From assembly GCA_003248315.1 (NCBI GenBank), contig QKWM01000004.1:1054001-1118000 (forward strand): a stretch of 64,000 nt of DNA, read 5' to 3'. Source of the DNA: Streptomyces sp. SW4. GTDB lineage: Bacteria; Actinomycetota; Actinomycetes; Streptomycetales; Streptomycetaceae. Position 1 is the first letter of the stretch. Every line of letters begins with the position of its first letter. The notes below the pieces were generated by a model. It was not told the DNA's origin, did not search any database, and saw nothing but the letters and a program-made list of their open reading frames with translations. A program made the position numbers and the translations under genes. This document shows, one piece after another, positions 27,791 to 36,590 of the stretch.

Positions 27791-29173
27791 TCATCGCCGG
27801 TGGTCCGTCGGTGCGTGGGCCGATGCGCTCGTCAGGCGGCGCACGGCGTGCAGGAGGAGGGCCAGGGCCCCGAGGCCGCAGGCCGCCGTCGGGACGGCGC
27901 CGGGGCCCCAGGCGGTGACGAGGGCTTCCACGGGCACGGCCAGGAAGCCGCAGCCGGGAAGGCGGGCGGTGAACAGGGTGGCCAGGGCGGTGGCCTCGAC
28001 GGTCGCGGCGGCGGTGAGCACGAGGGCGGGGGCATGGGTGAAGCCGTGGACGGTGAGGAGGCGGGCGAGCAGGAGGAGCGCGCCGAGGGTGAGGACCTGC
28101 GGGTAGGCGGCGGGTTGGTCCAGGACCGTGCCGGTGAGGGCGAGGAGGCCCGCCAGCGTGCCGAGGAACAGCGCGACCGTGCCGAGCAGGAGGGGGCGGA
28201 CGGAGGCCGAGAAGTCCCGCAGGCCCCGGCTGGTGGTCAGCCTGCGGCGGGCCCGGGCGATGAACAGGTGGGCGCACCAGGTGGCGGGAGCGAGGCCCAG
28301 GGCGAGGGCGGCGGCCGAGGCGGTCGCCACCGGCCAGGGGCCGTCCGGCGCGCCCGTCGGCAGTTCGTCGGGGCCTCCGCCGAGGGCGGCGCGGAGCAGG
28401 CCGTCGCCGAGGAGGGCGTAGCCGAGCAGCCAGCCGACCGTCCAGCCGGGGTGGCCGTCCGGCCGGGTCCGCCCGGTGCTCAGCGGGCCGCGGCGCAGGG
28501 CCGCGCGCAGGCCGAGAGGGACGGCGAGCACGGCGACGGCGGCCACGACGAGCCGGGACTGTCCGTCGGTGAACCACAGGGCGGTGATCGCCGCGGCGCA
28601 GAGGGCGCCGGGGAGGAGGGCGAGGGCGATCCAGCCGGCGTGCGCCCGGCGTCCCCGGCCTTCCCGGGGGGTCGGGGCGGGCCGGGGCGCGGTGTCGCCG
28701 TCGCGCGGGACGCGGGCGAACATCTCCTCGGCGAGGGAGAAGACGTCCCGGTGCCGGAAGCGGGCGGCGGTCCGGTCCGTGACGCCGTGCGCTTCCAGTC
28801 CGGCGGCGATCTCCAGCGGGTCCACCGCGCGTTCGCACAGGTCGCGGTGGCGGTGCATCAGGGCCTTGACGGGGTCGGCACCGGACCGGCGTGCGGCGGG
28901 CCGGCCGCCCGCCGGAGCCCCGGCCCCGCCCCGCCCGGCGGATGCCGGAGCTTGTCCGCCACCGGGTTCCCGCGGAGCGCTCGTCTGGTCCCGCGGAGCG
29001 CTCACCTGGTCTCGCTGAGCGCTCCTCTGGTTTCGCGGAGCGCTCGTCTGGTCTCGCAGAGCGCTGGTCTGGTCTCGCGGAGCGCTGGTCTCCAGCCAGG
29101 CGCGGGAGCGTTCGTCCCAGGCGCCGGCGCCGGCCGGGGGCCCGGGCCGGTCGAGTTCGCCGAGGCCGCTCAT
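27791..29173 (-). CDS. Multi-spanning membrane protein of the glycan cassette
   Basis: The 460-residue protein begins with about 90 disordered residues, including six copies of a seven-residue repeat (TSAPRDQ type). A soluble segment HRDLCERAVDPLEIAAGLEA...DVFSLAEEMFARV follows, and then about ten hydrophobic helices to the C-terminus. I do not recognise a named family. The ATG overlaps the glycosyltransferase stop (ATGA), so expression is coupled. By position it could export or polymerise the glycan made by its neighbour. That is inference. Confidence 0.75.
   Translation of the reverse strand: MSGLGELDRPGPPAGAGAWDERSRAWLETSAPRDQTSALRDQTSAPRNQRSAQRDQVSAPRDQTSAPREPGGGQAPASAGRGGAGAPAGGRPAARRSGADPVKALMHRHRDLCERAVDPLEIAAGLEAHGVTDRTAARFRHRDVFSLAEEMFARVPRDGDTAPRPAPTPREGRGRRAHAGWIALALLPGALCAAAITALWFTDGQSRLVVAAVAVLAVPLGLRAALRRGPLSTGRTRPDGHPGWTVGWLLGYALLGDGLLRAALGGGPDELPTGAPDGPWPVATASAAALALGLAPATWCAHLFIARARRRLTTSRGLRDFSASVRPLLLGTVALFLGTLAGLLALTGTVLDQPAAYPQVLTLGALLLLARLLTVHGFTHAPALVLTAAATVEATALATLFTARLPGCGFLAVPVEALVTAWGPGAVPTAACGLGALALLLHAVRRLTSASAHAPTDHRR
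28971..29096. repeat. 21-base tandem repeat, six copies, coding
   Basis: The unit CGCGGAGCGCTCGTCTGGTC plus one base repeats at 28971, 28992, 29013, 29034, 29055 and 29076 with a few substitutions. It keeps the reading frame and encodes the heptad repeat at the N-terminus of the membrane protein. Confidence 0.92.
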
Positions 29174-30882
29174 CGGGCTCCCTCCGTGGCGGGGACGGGC
29201 ACCGAGGCCCGGACGGGGGCGTCCGCCGCCCAGCCGGGCCCGCCGCGCGCGACGGCCCTGGCCGGTGCCGGGTCGGTCCAGCGGCCGGGCACATGGGCCT
29301 CGGCGGGCGCGGCGAACGGCAGGGGGTCGCCGCTGTCGTCGAGGACGACGCGGTGGACCGGGCTGCGGGAGAGGATCTCCAGGTAAATGCCGTGAAATGC
29401 CGCGATGTTCTGCTCGACGGTGAACAGTTCGAGTGCACGGGCGCGCGCGGCGGCACCGAGTCGCGCACGGCGCTCGGGGTCGCGCAGCAGCGAGACGCAC
29501 GCCTCGGCGAGCGCCCGCGGATTGCGCGGAGGCACGACGAGCCCGGTGCCGCCGATCACCTCCACGACCGCGCCGGCGTCCGTGGACACCGTCGCGCGGC
29601 CGCAGAACATGGCCTCGACCAGGCCGACGGGGAAGCCCTCGACGACGCTGGAGAGGACGACGACGGCGCCGGAGCCGTAGGCGTCGGCGGCGGAGGGGAG
29701 TTCGGGCCCGCCGATCTCCTCGAAGGACACGGGGTTGCGCCCGACGGCGTGCGGGCCGTCGGCCTCGTCCGGGAAGAGCTGCGCCGCCAGGCCGCGGCAG
29801 TGGGCGAGGTAGGCGGTGCCCTCCGGACCGGCGGGGGTGCCGATGATGCGCAGCCGTGTGCCCGGTTCCTCCTTGCGGATCTCGGCGAAGGCGTGCAGCA
29901 GCGACACGAGGTCCTTGGCGGGTTCGACGCGGCCGACCCACACGAGCGTGCCGGAATCGGCGCTCTCCGGTGCCTCCCCGACGTCGGCGAAGGGGCCGGC
30001 GTCCATGCCGGGGTAGACCGTGCGCAGCTTGTCGCGGTCGGCTCCGCAGCGCTCCTGCCAGCGGCGGGCGTGGGCGTTGCCGGGCGTGATCAGGGCGGCG
30101 CGCCGGTAGGTCTCGGCGGCGAGCGCGCCGTGGAAGGCGGCGATCAGGGACCGGACGGCCGGGGCGGCGTCGGGGGCGGTGAGGTAGTGCGTGCGGAGCT
30201 GGACGCCGTACTCGGTGACGAGCAGCGGCACGCCGAAGTAGTGCCGGGCGAGCAGGCCGGGCAGGGCGGCGGAGCCGCCGGAGGCCGCGTGGCACAGGTC
30301 CACGGCGCCGAGGCCGTCGTCCTCGTACCAGTCCAGGGACAGGGGGCGCAGGGCGCGGGCCAGATGCGCGGTGACGGCGAGCAGCTCGGGTACGCGCGCC
30401 TCGCGCGCCGGACGCCGGGCGCCAGGCGCGCGACAGGCGCGCTCCAGGGCGCGTACGGCGGTCTCGGAGCGCAGCGCCCGTTCCAGGCCGCCCTCCTCGC
30501 GGGCGAGTTCGGCGAGGCCGTAGAGAGCACTGGCGAAACGGTCCGCCTGAGCATCGGAGCCGTCTGCGGGCCCACCGGAGTCTCCGGAGCGCGTGGTGCA
30601 GAGGGCGGTCGCCAGGGCGCCGTAGTGTTCGGCGAAGCGCCGGCGCGCACGCCGGCCGTACACCACCCCGTCGTCCTCCGACGTCCACATCGGCGCCGTG
30701 CGCACCCGGCTGACCTGCGGCGGCAGCGGGACCCAGCCCTCGTCCTCCTGGCGCTCACTGCGGCTGAGCGCGTAGACGTCGAACTCGTGCCGGCCGAGTC
30801 CGCGCACGAGCCGGTCGCACCAGAGCCTGGCGTCACCGCTCACGTACGGATAGCCACCCTCGGTAAGCAGTCCGATGCGCAC
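29170..30882 (-). CDS. PelF-type glycosyltransferase (DUF3492 plus GT4)
   Basis: The 570-residue protein opens with RIGLLTEGGYPYVSGDARLW, the typical start of DUF3492/PelF glycosyltransferases. The C-terminal GT-B half has LVWVGRVEPAKDL, the donor-site EGFPVGLVEAM (E-x7-E) and GGTGLVVPPRNP. PelF family enzymes polymerise N-acetylhexosamine-rich exopolysaccharide in the cytoplasm. The GTG at 30882 was chosen because the conserved N-terminus begins there and GGGGG lies upstream. An Arg-rich, lower-similarity insert (about residues 110-190) separates the two halves. It is the first gene of the four-gene cassette. Confidence 0.88.
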   Translation of the reverse strand: MRIGLLTEGGYPYVSGDARLWCDRLVRGLGRHEFDVYALSRSERQEDEGWVPLPPQVSRVRTAPMWTSEDDGVVYGRRARRRFAEHYGALATALCTTRSGDSGGPADGSDAQADRFASALYGLAELAREEGGLERALRSETAVRALERACRAPGARRPAREARVPELLAVTAHLARALRPLSLDWYEDDGLGAVDLCHAASGGSAALPGLLARHYFGVPLLVTEYGVQLRTHYLTAPDAAPAVRSLIAAFHGALAAETYRRAALITPGNAHARRWQERCGADRDKLRTVYPGMDAGPFADVGEAPESADSGTLVWVGRVEPAKDLVSLLHAFAEIRKEEPGTRLRIIGTPAGPEGTAYLAHCRGLAAQLFPDEADGPHAVGRNPVSFEEIGGPELPSAADAYGSGAVVVLSSVVEGFPVGLVEAMFCGRATVSTDAGAVVEVIGGTGLVVPPRNPRALAEACVSLLRDPERRARLGAAARARALELFTVEQNIAAFHGIYLEILSRSPVHRVVLDDSGDPLPFAAPAEAHVPGRWTDPAPARAVARGGPGWAADAPVRASVPVPATEGAR

Positions 30883-30963
30883 GCGTGCACCCCCGATCTC
30901 CCGTATGGGGAGCCGCCGTTGCTCCCGGCGGCTCACAGCGGGACGAACGTATGCGGACAAGGC

Positions 30964-30997
30964 GGTGGCGCGATGGACGGTTGTCCATCGCGCCACC
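30964..30997. terminator. Perfect hairpin between DUF3152 gene and glycosyltransferase
   Basis: Arms GGTGGCGCGATGGAC (30964-30978) and GTCCATCGCGCCACC (30983-30997) pair perfectly across a four-base loop. It lies about 150 bases after the DUF3152 stop and 80 bases before the glycosyltransferase start, so it can terminate the former or act as an operator for the latter. No U-tract follows on the minus strand. Confidence 0.65.
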
Positions 30998-31116
30998 AAA
31001 AGGGGTGAACGGTCGTAACTTTCCCGTGCGGACGGCGTTCGATCGCGCTAGAGGATCACACGGTCACGGAACGTCACGCCGTGGCCGTCTCCCGGGCGAC
31101 GGCCGGGCCTGGCGAC

Positions 31117-31162
31117 GGCCGGGTCAGCTCCCGGGGTACGGCCGGGTCAGCTCCCGGGGTAC
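31117..31162. repeat. 23-base tandem duplication containing a stop codon
   Basis: GGCCGGGTCAGCTCCCGGGG plus TAC occurs at 31117-31139 and again at 31140-31162. The second copy carries the last codons and stop of the DUF3152 gene; the first is a non-coding copy just after it. Confidence 0.9.
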
Positions 31163-32880
31163 GGCCATGCGTTCGGACGGCAGTCGATGCCGTCGTGGTC
31201 GACGAACTTGGTCTGCTGCTGCATGACCGGCGCGAGCTCGCCGTCCTTGTCGCAGCTGACGTGGTTGTAGCCGATGCGGTGGCCGACCTCGTGGTTGATC
31301 AGCATCTGGCGGTAGGCGTGGATGTCGTCCCCGAACGGCTCGGCGCCCTGTGCCCACCGGTAGGCGTTGATCATCACGCGGTCGGTGGCGGCCGAGTCGC
31401 AGGACACGTTGTCCACGGTGGTGTCCAGGCCGGACTTGGCGCACCAGGCGGCGGTCGTACCCGGGCTGGCCAGGGTGATCACGAAGTCGGGGCGGCCGGA
31501 GTGGATGCGCTCGAAGGAACGCGCGCCGTTGTGGGCCCAGCTCCGCTCGTCGTTCAGCGTCTTGTGCACGGCCTGGGCGAACAGTTCGCCGTCGAGGCCG
31601 AGCCCCTGTTCGACGTCGACGCGGTAGGTGAACTTCTGCCCGTGCCCGGTCCCTTGGCGATGCCGGGGATGGCCTCGAAGGTGCCCGGCCCCTCCAGCTT
31701 CTCGTCGAGCGGGTAGGTCTTCCCCATCTTCTGCTCGTACGTCAGCGGAGCCGCGACGCCGGGTGCGGACGGCGTCGGCCGTTCGTCCGTGCGCGAGGCG
31801 GAGTCACGGGTGTCGCGCGCCTGGTCGGCGGCCGACTGCTGCTGTACGTCGGTGCCGTCGCGCCCGTCGGCGACCTGGCCCGCGACGACCACCGCCAGCA
31901 CGGTGGTGACGGCCGCGGCCGCGATACCGGTGAAGGTGCGGCCCTTGCCGCCCTTGGCGGGTGCGGGGTCGTCGGCGGACGGGACGCCGCCGGGCTCCGG
32001 GCCGCGCGGGGCGGGGGCGGTCTCGGCGCTCCAGTCCGTGCCGGAGGCGTACGGTCCGGCCGCGCCCGTCCGGGTTCCCGGGCCGCGCCGGGCGTGCGCG
32101 GGGGCGTACGGGCCGCGAAGACGTCGTCCTCGGCGTCGATCGCGTCCAGCTCGTCGAAGGCGTCGAGGTACTCCTGGCGGGGCCCGCCGGGGCCGACCCG
32201 CCCGCCGGGGCCGACCCGCCCGCCGGAGCCTGCCGGTCCGGCCGGGGCTCCGGGCCCACCACGGCCGCCCGGGCCACGGGTGCCGCCGGCTCCGCCCGGA
32301 CCCGGCGGCCCCACCGGCGGGACCTGCCGCTGCCGCGGGAACGGCACGGCGTGACCCGGCGCCGGGCCGCCTCTCAACTCGCCCCAGCCGCCCCCGGCTT
32401 CGCGCTGCTCGGGATGTCCGCCCCGGACCCGGGGCATCCCGTGCGCGGGCGTGCCGTCAGGAAGGCGAGGCATCCCGTGCGCGGGCGTGCCGTCAGGAAG
32501 ACGGGGCACACCGTGCGCAGGCGTGCCGTCAGGAAGGCGAGGCGCCCCCTGCGCAGGCGTGCCGTCAGGAAAGCGAGGCATCCCGTGCGCGGGCGTGCCG
32601 TCAGGAAGGCGAGGCATCCCGTGCGCGGGCGTGCCGTCAGGAAAGCGAGGCACACCGTGCGCCGGCGTGCCCTCGGCGAACCGCGGAACGCCGTGCGCCG
32701 GCGTGCCGTCGGGACGGCGCACCGGCGCTCCTCGCCCCTGCGCTCCGTAGGCGGTCGCAGGGTGCGCGGGCGCCTCGCGCTCCTCCCCCGGCGGCGTCGC
32801 GGGCATCCGTCGGCGGCCCTGCCCCGGTGCCGCGTCGTTGGCGGCCTTGGGGCCGGTCCGCGGCGGCTGTGGCGTCCCAC
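31147..32880 (-). CDS. DUF3152 protein, zincin-like domain with Pro-rich repeats, three frameshifts
   Basis: About 578 residues are encoded. The N-terminal third is a disordered region with eight 12-residue repeats (PDGTPAHGMPRL type). A Gly/Pro-rich part and one membrane helix (AAAVTTVLAVVVAGQVA) follow, and then an extracellular DUF3152 domain. This domain holds NHEVGHRIGYNH, the HExxHxxGxxH zinc motif of metzincin-like proteases, and nearby cysteines. The GTG at 32880 follows AGGAGG and gives the familiar start GRHSRRG. Breaks lie near 32848, 32082 and 31656. Orientation is probably cytoplasmic N-terminus, outside C-terminus. Protease activity is inferred from the motif only. Confidence 0.85.
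32433..32720. repeat. 36-base tandem repeat, eight copies, coding
   Basis: The 36-base unit starting GGCATCCCGTGCGCGGGCGT repeats eight times without length change from 32433 to 32720. Copies 7 and 8 are the most diverged. It encodes the 12-residue Pro/Gly/His repeat of the DUF3152 protein. Confidence 0.95.
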
Positions 32881-32888
32881 GTCGCGCC

Positions 32889-33941
32889 TCAGCCTCCTGT
32901 GGTCTCGTTGGCGGCGCTGTCGTCCACTGCCCCGTCCCTGCGGTCGTCGTGGTCGTCACGGTCGTCGTGCTGGTCACCGACCGCCGACTCACCTGTGTCC
33001 GCGAGCAGTTCGCGGAACGCCGTGGCCACGGTCTCCGGATACTCCATCATGGCCACGTGTCCCGCGTCCGGCAGGGTCACCAGCCGCGCGTCGCGGAAGG
33101 CACGGGCCGCCCGCTGGGCCATGCGGTAGCCGATGAGCTTGTCCCGGCCACCGTAGACGAGCAGCGTCGGCGCGAGAACCCGCTCGGCCTGACGCCACAG
33201 ACCGTGCTGGCCGCCGACGGTGTAGGCGTTGACGATCCCGCGCGCGGAACGGACCATCGCGTCCCAGAAGTACGGCAGTTGCAGCCGCCGTTCCATCTCC
33301 TCCACCGCGTGCCGGAAGCCCTCCGGGCTGACCCGGCCGGGATCGCCGTAGCACAGCGCCATGACGCCGCGCACCCGCTGCTCCGCCGTCCAGTCCCGGG
33401 AGAGCCGGGTGAACAGCCGGGCCATGCCGGGCAGCGCGAGCAGCCCCGTCGGCACGGCGGAACGCTGGACGCGGATCTCCGGCAGCGCCGGGGAGACGAG
33501 GGTCAGCGTCCGCACCAGGTCGGGCCGGACCGCGGCGACGCGGGTGACGACGGCACCGCCCAGCGAGTTGCCGAACAGGTGGACCGGGCCGCGCCCGGAG
33601 GCGTCGAGGTGACGGATCACCGCCCGCGCGTGACCGCTGACCGAGTAGTCGCCGTCGTCCGGCGGCGGGGAGTCGCCGAAGCCGGGCAGATCGACCGCCT
33701 CGCCGTCGACGACGTCTTCCAGCAGCGGCATCAGCGCCGACCAGTTCTGGGAGGACCCGCCGAGCCCGTGCACGAACAGCGCGGGCGGCAGCCCCTCGCG
33801 GGCCGCCGGCCTCGACCGCACGGTCAGGGTCATGCCGGGCAGCCGGACCGACCGGAGCCGCTCGCCCTCGGCGACCCTGACGGCTGCGACCTTCGGCAGC
33901 ACGTTGGCGGGCGGCACGGACGGCAGCTCGGTCGAAGACAT
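32889..33941 (-). CDS. Alpha/beta-fold hydrolase
   Basis: This 350-residue serine hydrolase has oxyanion segment VHGLGGSSQNW, nucleophile elbow GNSLGG (residue about 128), acid region VYGGRDKLIG and catalytic histidine in DAGHVAMME. The C-terminal tail is rich in Asp and His (DQHDDRDDHDDRRD) and may bind metal. It ends nine bases before the DUF3152 start, so the two are probably co-transcribed. The ATG at 33941 is well supported by the intact frame. The substrate is unknown. Confidence 0.88.
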   Translation of the reverse strand: MSSTELPSVPPANVLPKVAAVRVAEGERLRSVRLPGMTLTVRSRPAAREGLPPALFVHGLGGSSQNWSALMPLLEDVVDGEAVDLPGFGDSPPPDDGDYSVSGHARAVIRHLDASGRGPVHLFGNSLGGAVVTRVAAVRPDLVRTLTLVSPALPEIRVQRSAVPTGLLALPGMARLFTRLSRDWTAEQRVRGVMALCYGDPGRVSPEGFRHAVEEMERRLQLPYFWDAMVRSARGIVNAYTVGGQHGLWRQAERVLAPTLLVYGGRDKLIGYRMAQRAARAFRDARLVTLPDAGHVAMMEYPETVATAFRELLADTGESAVGDQHDDRDDHDDRRDGAVDDSAANETTGG

Positions 33942-34248
33942 GCGGCAATGTTACGAGACGATCACACGGGGGTTCATGTGTTCGCCCTCACACGCCCTGC
34001 CCCGTCACCCCCTCCCCCTCGCCTCCTTCCCCCTACCTCCTACCACCGCTCACCTCCTTCCACCCCTTACGTCCTTCCACCGCGGTGCATGCACCTCCTT
34101 CCGTCGCGGTGCATGTCGTGCGCCCCGTGGGTACTGCTCTCGAGGCGGACCGCATGGCGTCCGCAACGGGTGTCTCCTAGGCTCGTACCGAGGGCACCCG
34201 AGTGTGGCCCCTGCATGCATCAGGGACGTTCGTAGAAGGGAGCCCGAT
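33942..34248. other. Intergenic region, pyrimidine-rich
   Basis: The first 130 bases after the divergent hydrolase start are a C/T tract with repeated ACCTCCTTCC words. GCGGTGCATG occurs twice near 34083-34115. A possible -10 hexamer TAGGCT lies near 34178. No gene is seen. Confidence 0.5.
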
Positions 34249-34470
34249 ATGGCCGTCGACCCCACCGATCCCGAGACCTTCGAGGACGAGACCGCGGAAG
34301 ACCGGGAGATCGACGTCGAGGCCCCGGACGCCGACGCGGCGGAGCAGCACGCCGACGTCGCGCCGGACCGCGACGACCCGCTGACCGGCGTGGACCCCGA
34401 CCGGGGCAGCGAGGGGGACCTGGCGGAGCAGGCGCGGGTCGTCTCGCTCGACGAGGACGACTACCGCTGA
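34249..34470 (+). CDS. Small acidic hypothetical protein
   Basis: The 73-residue product is strongly acidic, with about one third Asp or Glu, and has no hydrophobic stretch, so it is probably disordered. AAGGGAG lies nine bases before the ATG at 34249. It ends SLDEDDYR. I recognise no family. Its clear ribosome site, high third-position GC and intact frame support it as a gene. It precedes the TetR regulator by 257 bases on the same strand. Confidence 0.7.
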   Translation: MAVDPTDPETFEDETAEDREIDVEAPDADAAEQHADVAPDRDDPLTGVDPDRGSEGDLAEQARVVSLDEDDYR

Positions 34471-34727
34471 CCCGGCGGCCGCCTCGGGCATGACCGGGAA
34501 CGGGGAACCGGGAACCGGGACGGGGCCGGCCCGACGAGAGGAAGAGGCCGACGCGACCAGGGAAGAGGCCGATTTCTGCCCGGACTGAACCCTTTTGAAA
34601 CCTCTTGCGTGGCTTTCGCCACCGTCCGGTCCGTGAAATTCTGCGTTCGCACCGCGCACACCACGGTTACCGAAAAGTACGATGGCGACGCGGCGCACAC
34701 CGCACATGGACGACATTGGGAGGCGGC

Positions 34728-35405
34728 GTGACAGCCATCGAGCAGACAGAGGCGGTACGCCCGCGGGGCACCCGCCTGCCCCGTCGTGCCCGACGGAACC
34801 AGCTGCTGGGCGCCGCGCAGGAAGTGTTCGTGGCGCAGGGCTACCACGCGGCCGCGATGGACGACATCGCCGAGCGCGCGGGCGTGAGCAAGCCGGTGCT
34901 CTACCAGCACTTCCCGGGCAAGCTCGACCTCTACCTCGCCCTGCTGGACCAGCACTGCGAGGCACTGATCGAGTCCGTACGGAACGCGCTGGCGTCGACG
35001 ACCGACAACAAGCAGCGCGTCCGGGCGACGATGGACGCGTACTTCGCGTACGTCGAGGACGACGGCGGTGCCTTCCGTCTGGTCTTCGAGTCGGACCTGA
35101 CGAACGAGCCCGCCGTGCGCGAGCGCGTCGACAAGGTCACCAACGACTGCGCCGAGGCGATCTGCGACGTCATCGCCGAGGACACCGGCCTCTCGCGCGC
35201 CGAGTCGATGCTGCTGGCCTCCGGTCTGGGCGGACTGGCCCAGGTGGTGGCGAGGTCCTGGCTGCACAGCGACCGCAGCGTGCCGCGCGACCAGGCGGTC
35301 CAGCTGCTGACCTCGCTGGCCTGGCGGGGCATCGCCGGATTCCCGCTGCACGGCAGCGACCAGCACCACGAGCAGCACAACGACCAGCAGCACGACCAGC
35401 ACTGA
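34728..35405 (+). CDS. TetR-family transcriptional regulator
   Basis: The 225-residue repressor-type protein has the TetR helix-turn-helix at residues about 20-65 (LLGAAQEVF, MDDIAERAGVSKPVLYQHFPGKLDL). A helical ligand-binding domain with the usual YxxFAY and LASGLGGLAQVVA segments follows. The GTG at 34728 has GGGAGG six bases upstream. The C-terminal 18 residues are a Gln/His-rich repeat (HEQHNDQQHDQH) whose DNA repeat continues past the stop. The mycobacterial block has a TetR gene (Rv3208) in the same place. The target is unknown; autoregulation of its own 250-base upstream region is likely. Confidence 0.9.
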   Translation: MTAIEQTEAVRPRGTRLPRRARRNQLLGAAQEVFVAQGYHAAAMDDIAERAGVSKPVLYQHFPGKLDLYLALLDQHCEALIESVRNALASTTDNKQRVRATMDAYFAYVEDDGGAFRLVFESDLTNEPAVRERVDKVTNDCAEAICDVIAEDTGLSRAESMLLASGLGGLAQVVARSWLHSDRSVPRDQAVQLLTSLAWRGIAGFPLHGSDQHHEQHNDQQHDQH

Positions 35406-35450
35406 GCAGCAGCACGACCAGCACCGAGCGGCAGCACGAACAGCGCCGAG
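35350..35450. repeat. Short repeats across the TetR gene 3' end
   Basis: Variants of CAGCACGACCAGCA repeat from the last 15 codons of the TetR gene into the intergenic DNA. The stop at 35403-35405 lies inside the repeat array. Confidence 0.7.
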
Positions 35451-35617
35451 CGGCGGCCGGGAGCAGGGGCGCCGACCGCCGGCCGCTCATGTGTTCCCGG
35501 CGGCTGTTCGCTCCTGGCGTTCTTGCGCGGAGCGTGTACGTCCCCTCACCGGGCTAATGTGTGCTGCGTACGGCGCGGAAGGTCGCGCACTTCACTGACC
35601 GTCGGAGGGACATAGCC

Positions 35618-35845
35618 GTGGAGGTCAAGATCGGCGTGCAGCACGCGCCCCGCGAGATCGTTCTGGAGAGCGGTCAGAGCGCCGAGGAGGTCGAGCGTCT
35701 GGTGGCCGAGGCGCTGGCCGGCAAGGCGCAGCTGCTGAGCCTCGTGGACGAGCACGGCCGGAAGGTCCTCGTCCCGGCGGACCGTCTCGCGTACGTCGAG
35801 ATCGGTGAGCCGTCTCCGCGCAAGGTGGGCTTCGGCGCGCTGTAG
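35618..35845 (+). CDS. DUF3107 small protein
   Basis: The 75-residue protein matches the DUF3107 family found next to TetR in actinobacteria (TB9.4-type in mycobacteria). VEVKIGVQHAPREIVLES forms the N-terminal beta hairpin. An EEVERLVAEAL helix and the conserved VPADRLAYVEIG end follow. The GTG at 35618 has GGAGG ten bases upstream. The length is typical. No biochemical role is established. A strong terminator follows after 16 bases. Confidence 0.9.
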   Translation: MEVKIGVQHAPREIVLESGQSAEEVERLVAEALAGKAQLLSLVDEHGRKVLVPADRLAYVEIGEPSPRKVGFGAL

Positions 35846-35861
35846 CGAGCACCGGACGGTA

Positions 35862-35896
35862 GGGCCCGGCGGTCACGGACCGCCGGGCCCTTCGGT
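35862..35896 (+). terminator. Terminator after DUF3107 gene
   Basis: Thirteen-base perfect arms GGGCCCGGCGGTC and GACCGCCGGGCCC enclose ACG and are followed by TTCGGTTT. Confidence 0.9.
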
Positions 35897-35899
35897 TTC

Positions 35900-36030
35900 C
35901 GCGGCTTCCACGGCCCCATCCGTGGGCTTCACGGCCCCATCCGTCGGTTCCACGGCCCATCCGTGGGCTTTCACGGCCCATCCGTGGGCTTTCACGGCCC
36001 CCTCCGCCGACTTCCACGGCCCCGCCCGTC
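35900..36030. repeat. Imperfect tandem repeat, TTCACGGCCCATCCGTGGGC type
   Basis: About six degenerate copies of a 20-23-base unit (CACGGCCC(C)ATCCGTGGGC) lie between the DUF3107 terminator and the next small membrane gene. This and the terminator account for most of the 332-base gap at 35846-36177. Confidence 0.8.
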
Positions 36031-36177
36031 GGCCCGGTTCCGGCGCGGTTCTCCGTTCACGGGTGGAGCACAGGCCGACCATGAGCCGCCCGCAGGAGGA
36101 GGATTGCATTCCGCAGGTCAGGGGTAAGACGGCTACGACCGTTTCGGGCAGGCCGGCCGCGTGGGAGGGACCCCGAC

Positions 36178-36446
36178 ATGATCTTGGAAGCGCTCAGCGC
36201 CGCGATCCTCGGGCTCGCCCTGGCATGGGCCGCCGCCGTCCGCCTGCCGCACCGTCTCCCGGCCCGGGGGCTCGTCCTGCCGACGGGCGTCGCCGGCGCC
36301 CTCTTCGGGGCATTCGTCACGCACACCGCGCTGGAGCGGCGGGGCTGCTGCCGGTCCTGCTCGGTGCCGCCGCCGTGTCCGCGGCCTCGCTGTCTCTGCT
36401 GCTGCGTCCCGCGGGAAGACTCCGCGGCCGTTCGGCAACCGTCTGA
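36178..36446 (+). CDS. Small membrane protein, one frameshift
   Basis: The repaired product is about 89 residues with three hydrophobic stretches: AILGLALAWAAAV, GVAGALFGAFV and, after the break near 36343, LLPVLLGAAAVSAASLSLLL. The ATG at 36178 follows GGGAGGGA by about nine bases. One added base joins the two frames. I recognise no family. In mycobacteria a small membrane protein gene (Rv3209) occupies the equivalent place. Confidence 0.7.
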
Positions 36447-36590
36447 CCGGCCGCCTCCGACGCCGCCCACCGCCCGGGTGACGGGTGCGGCGGGTCGTCG
36501 GCCCTTCCGTGGCCCGCCGGCCAGCGCAGCCCACCGGTGCGGTGGCCGGCGCGGCCGAACCGACCGGCGGGATCGGGGCCGGAGGCGTCG

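Noticed and set aside
32433..32720. Eight 36-base repeats considered as a CRISPR array
   Set aside because: There are no spacers; the units are contiguous and stay in the coding frame of the DUF3152 gene.
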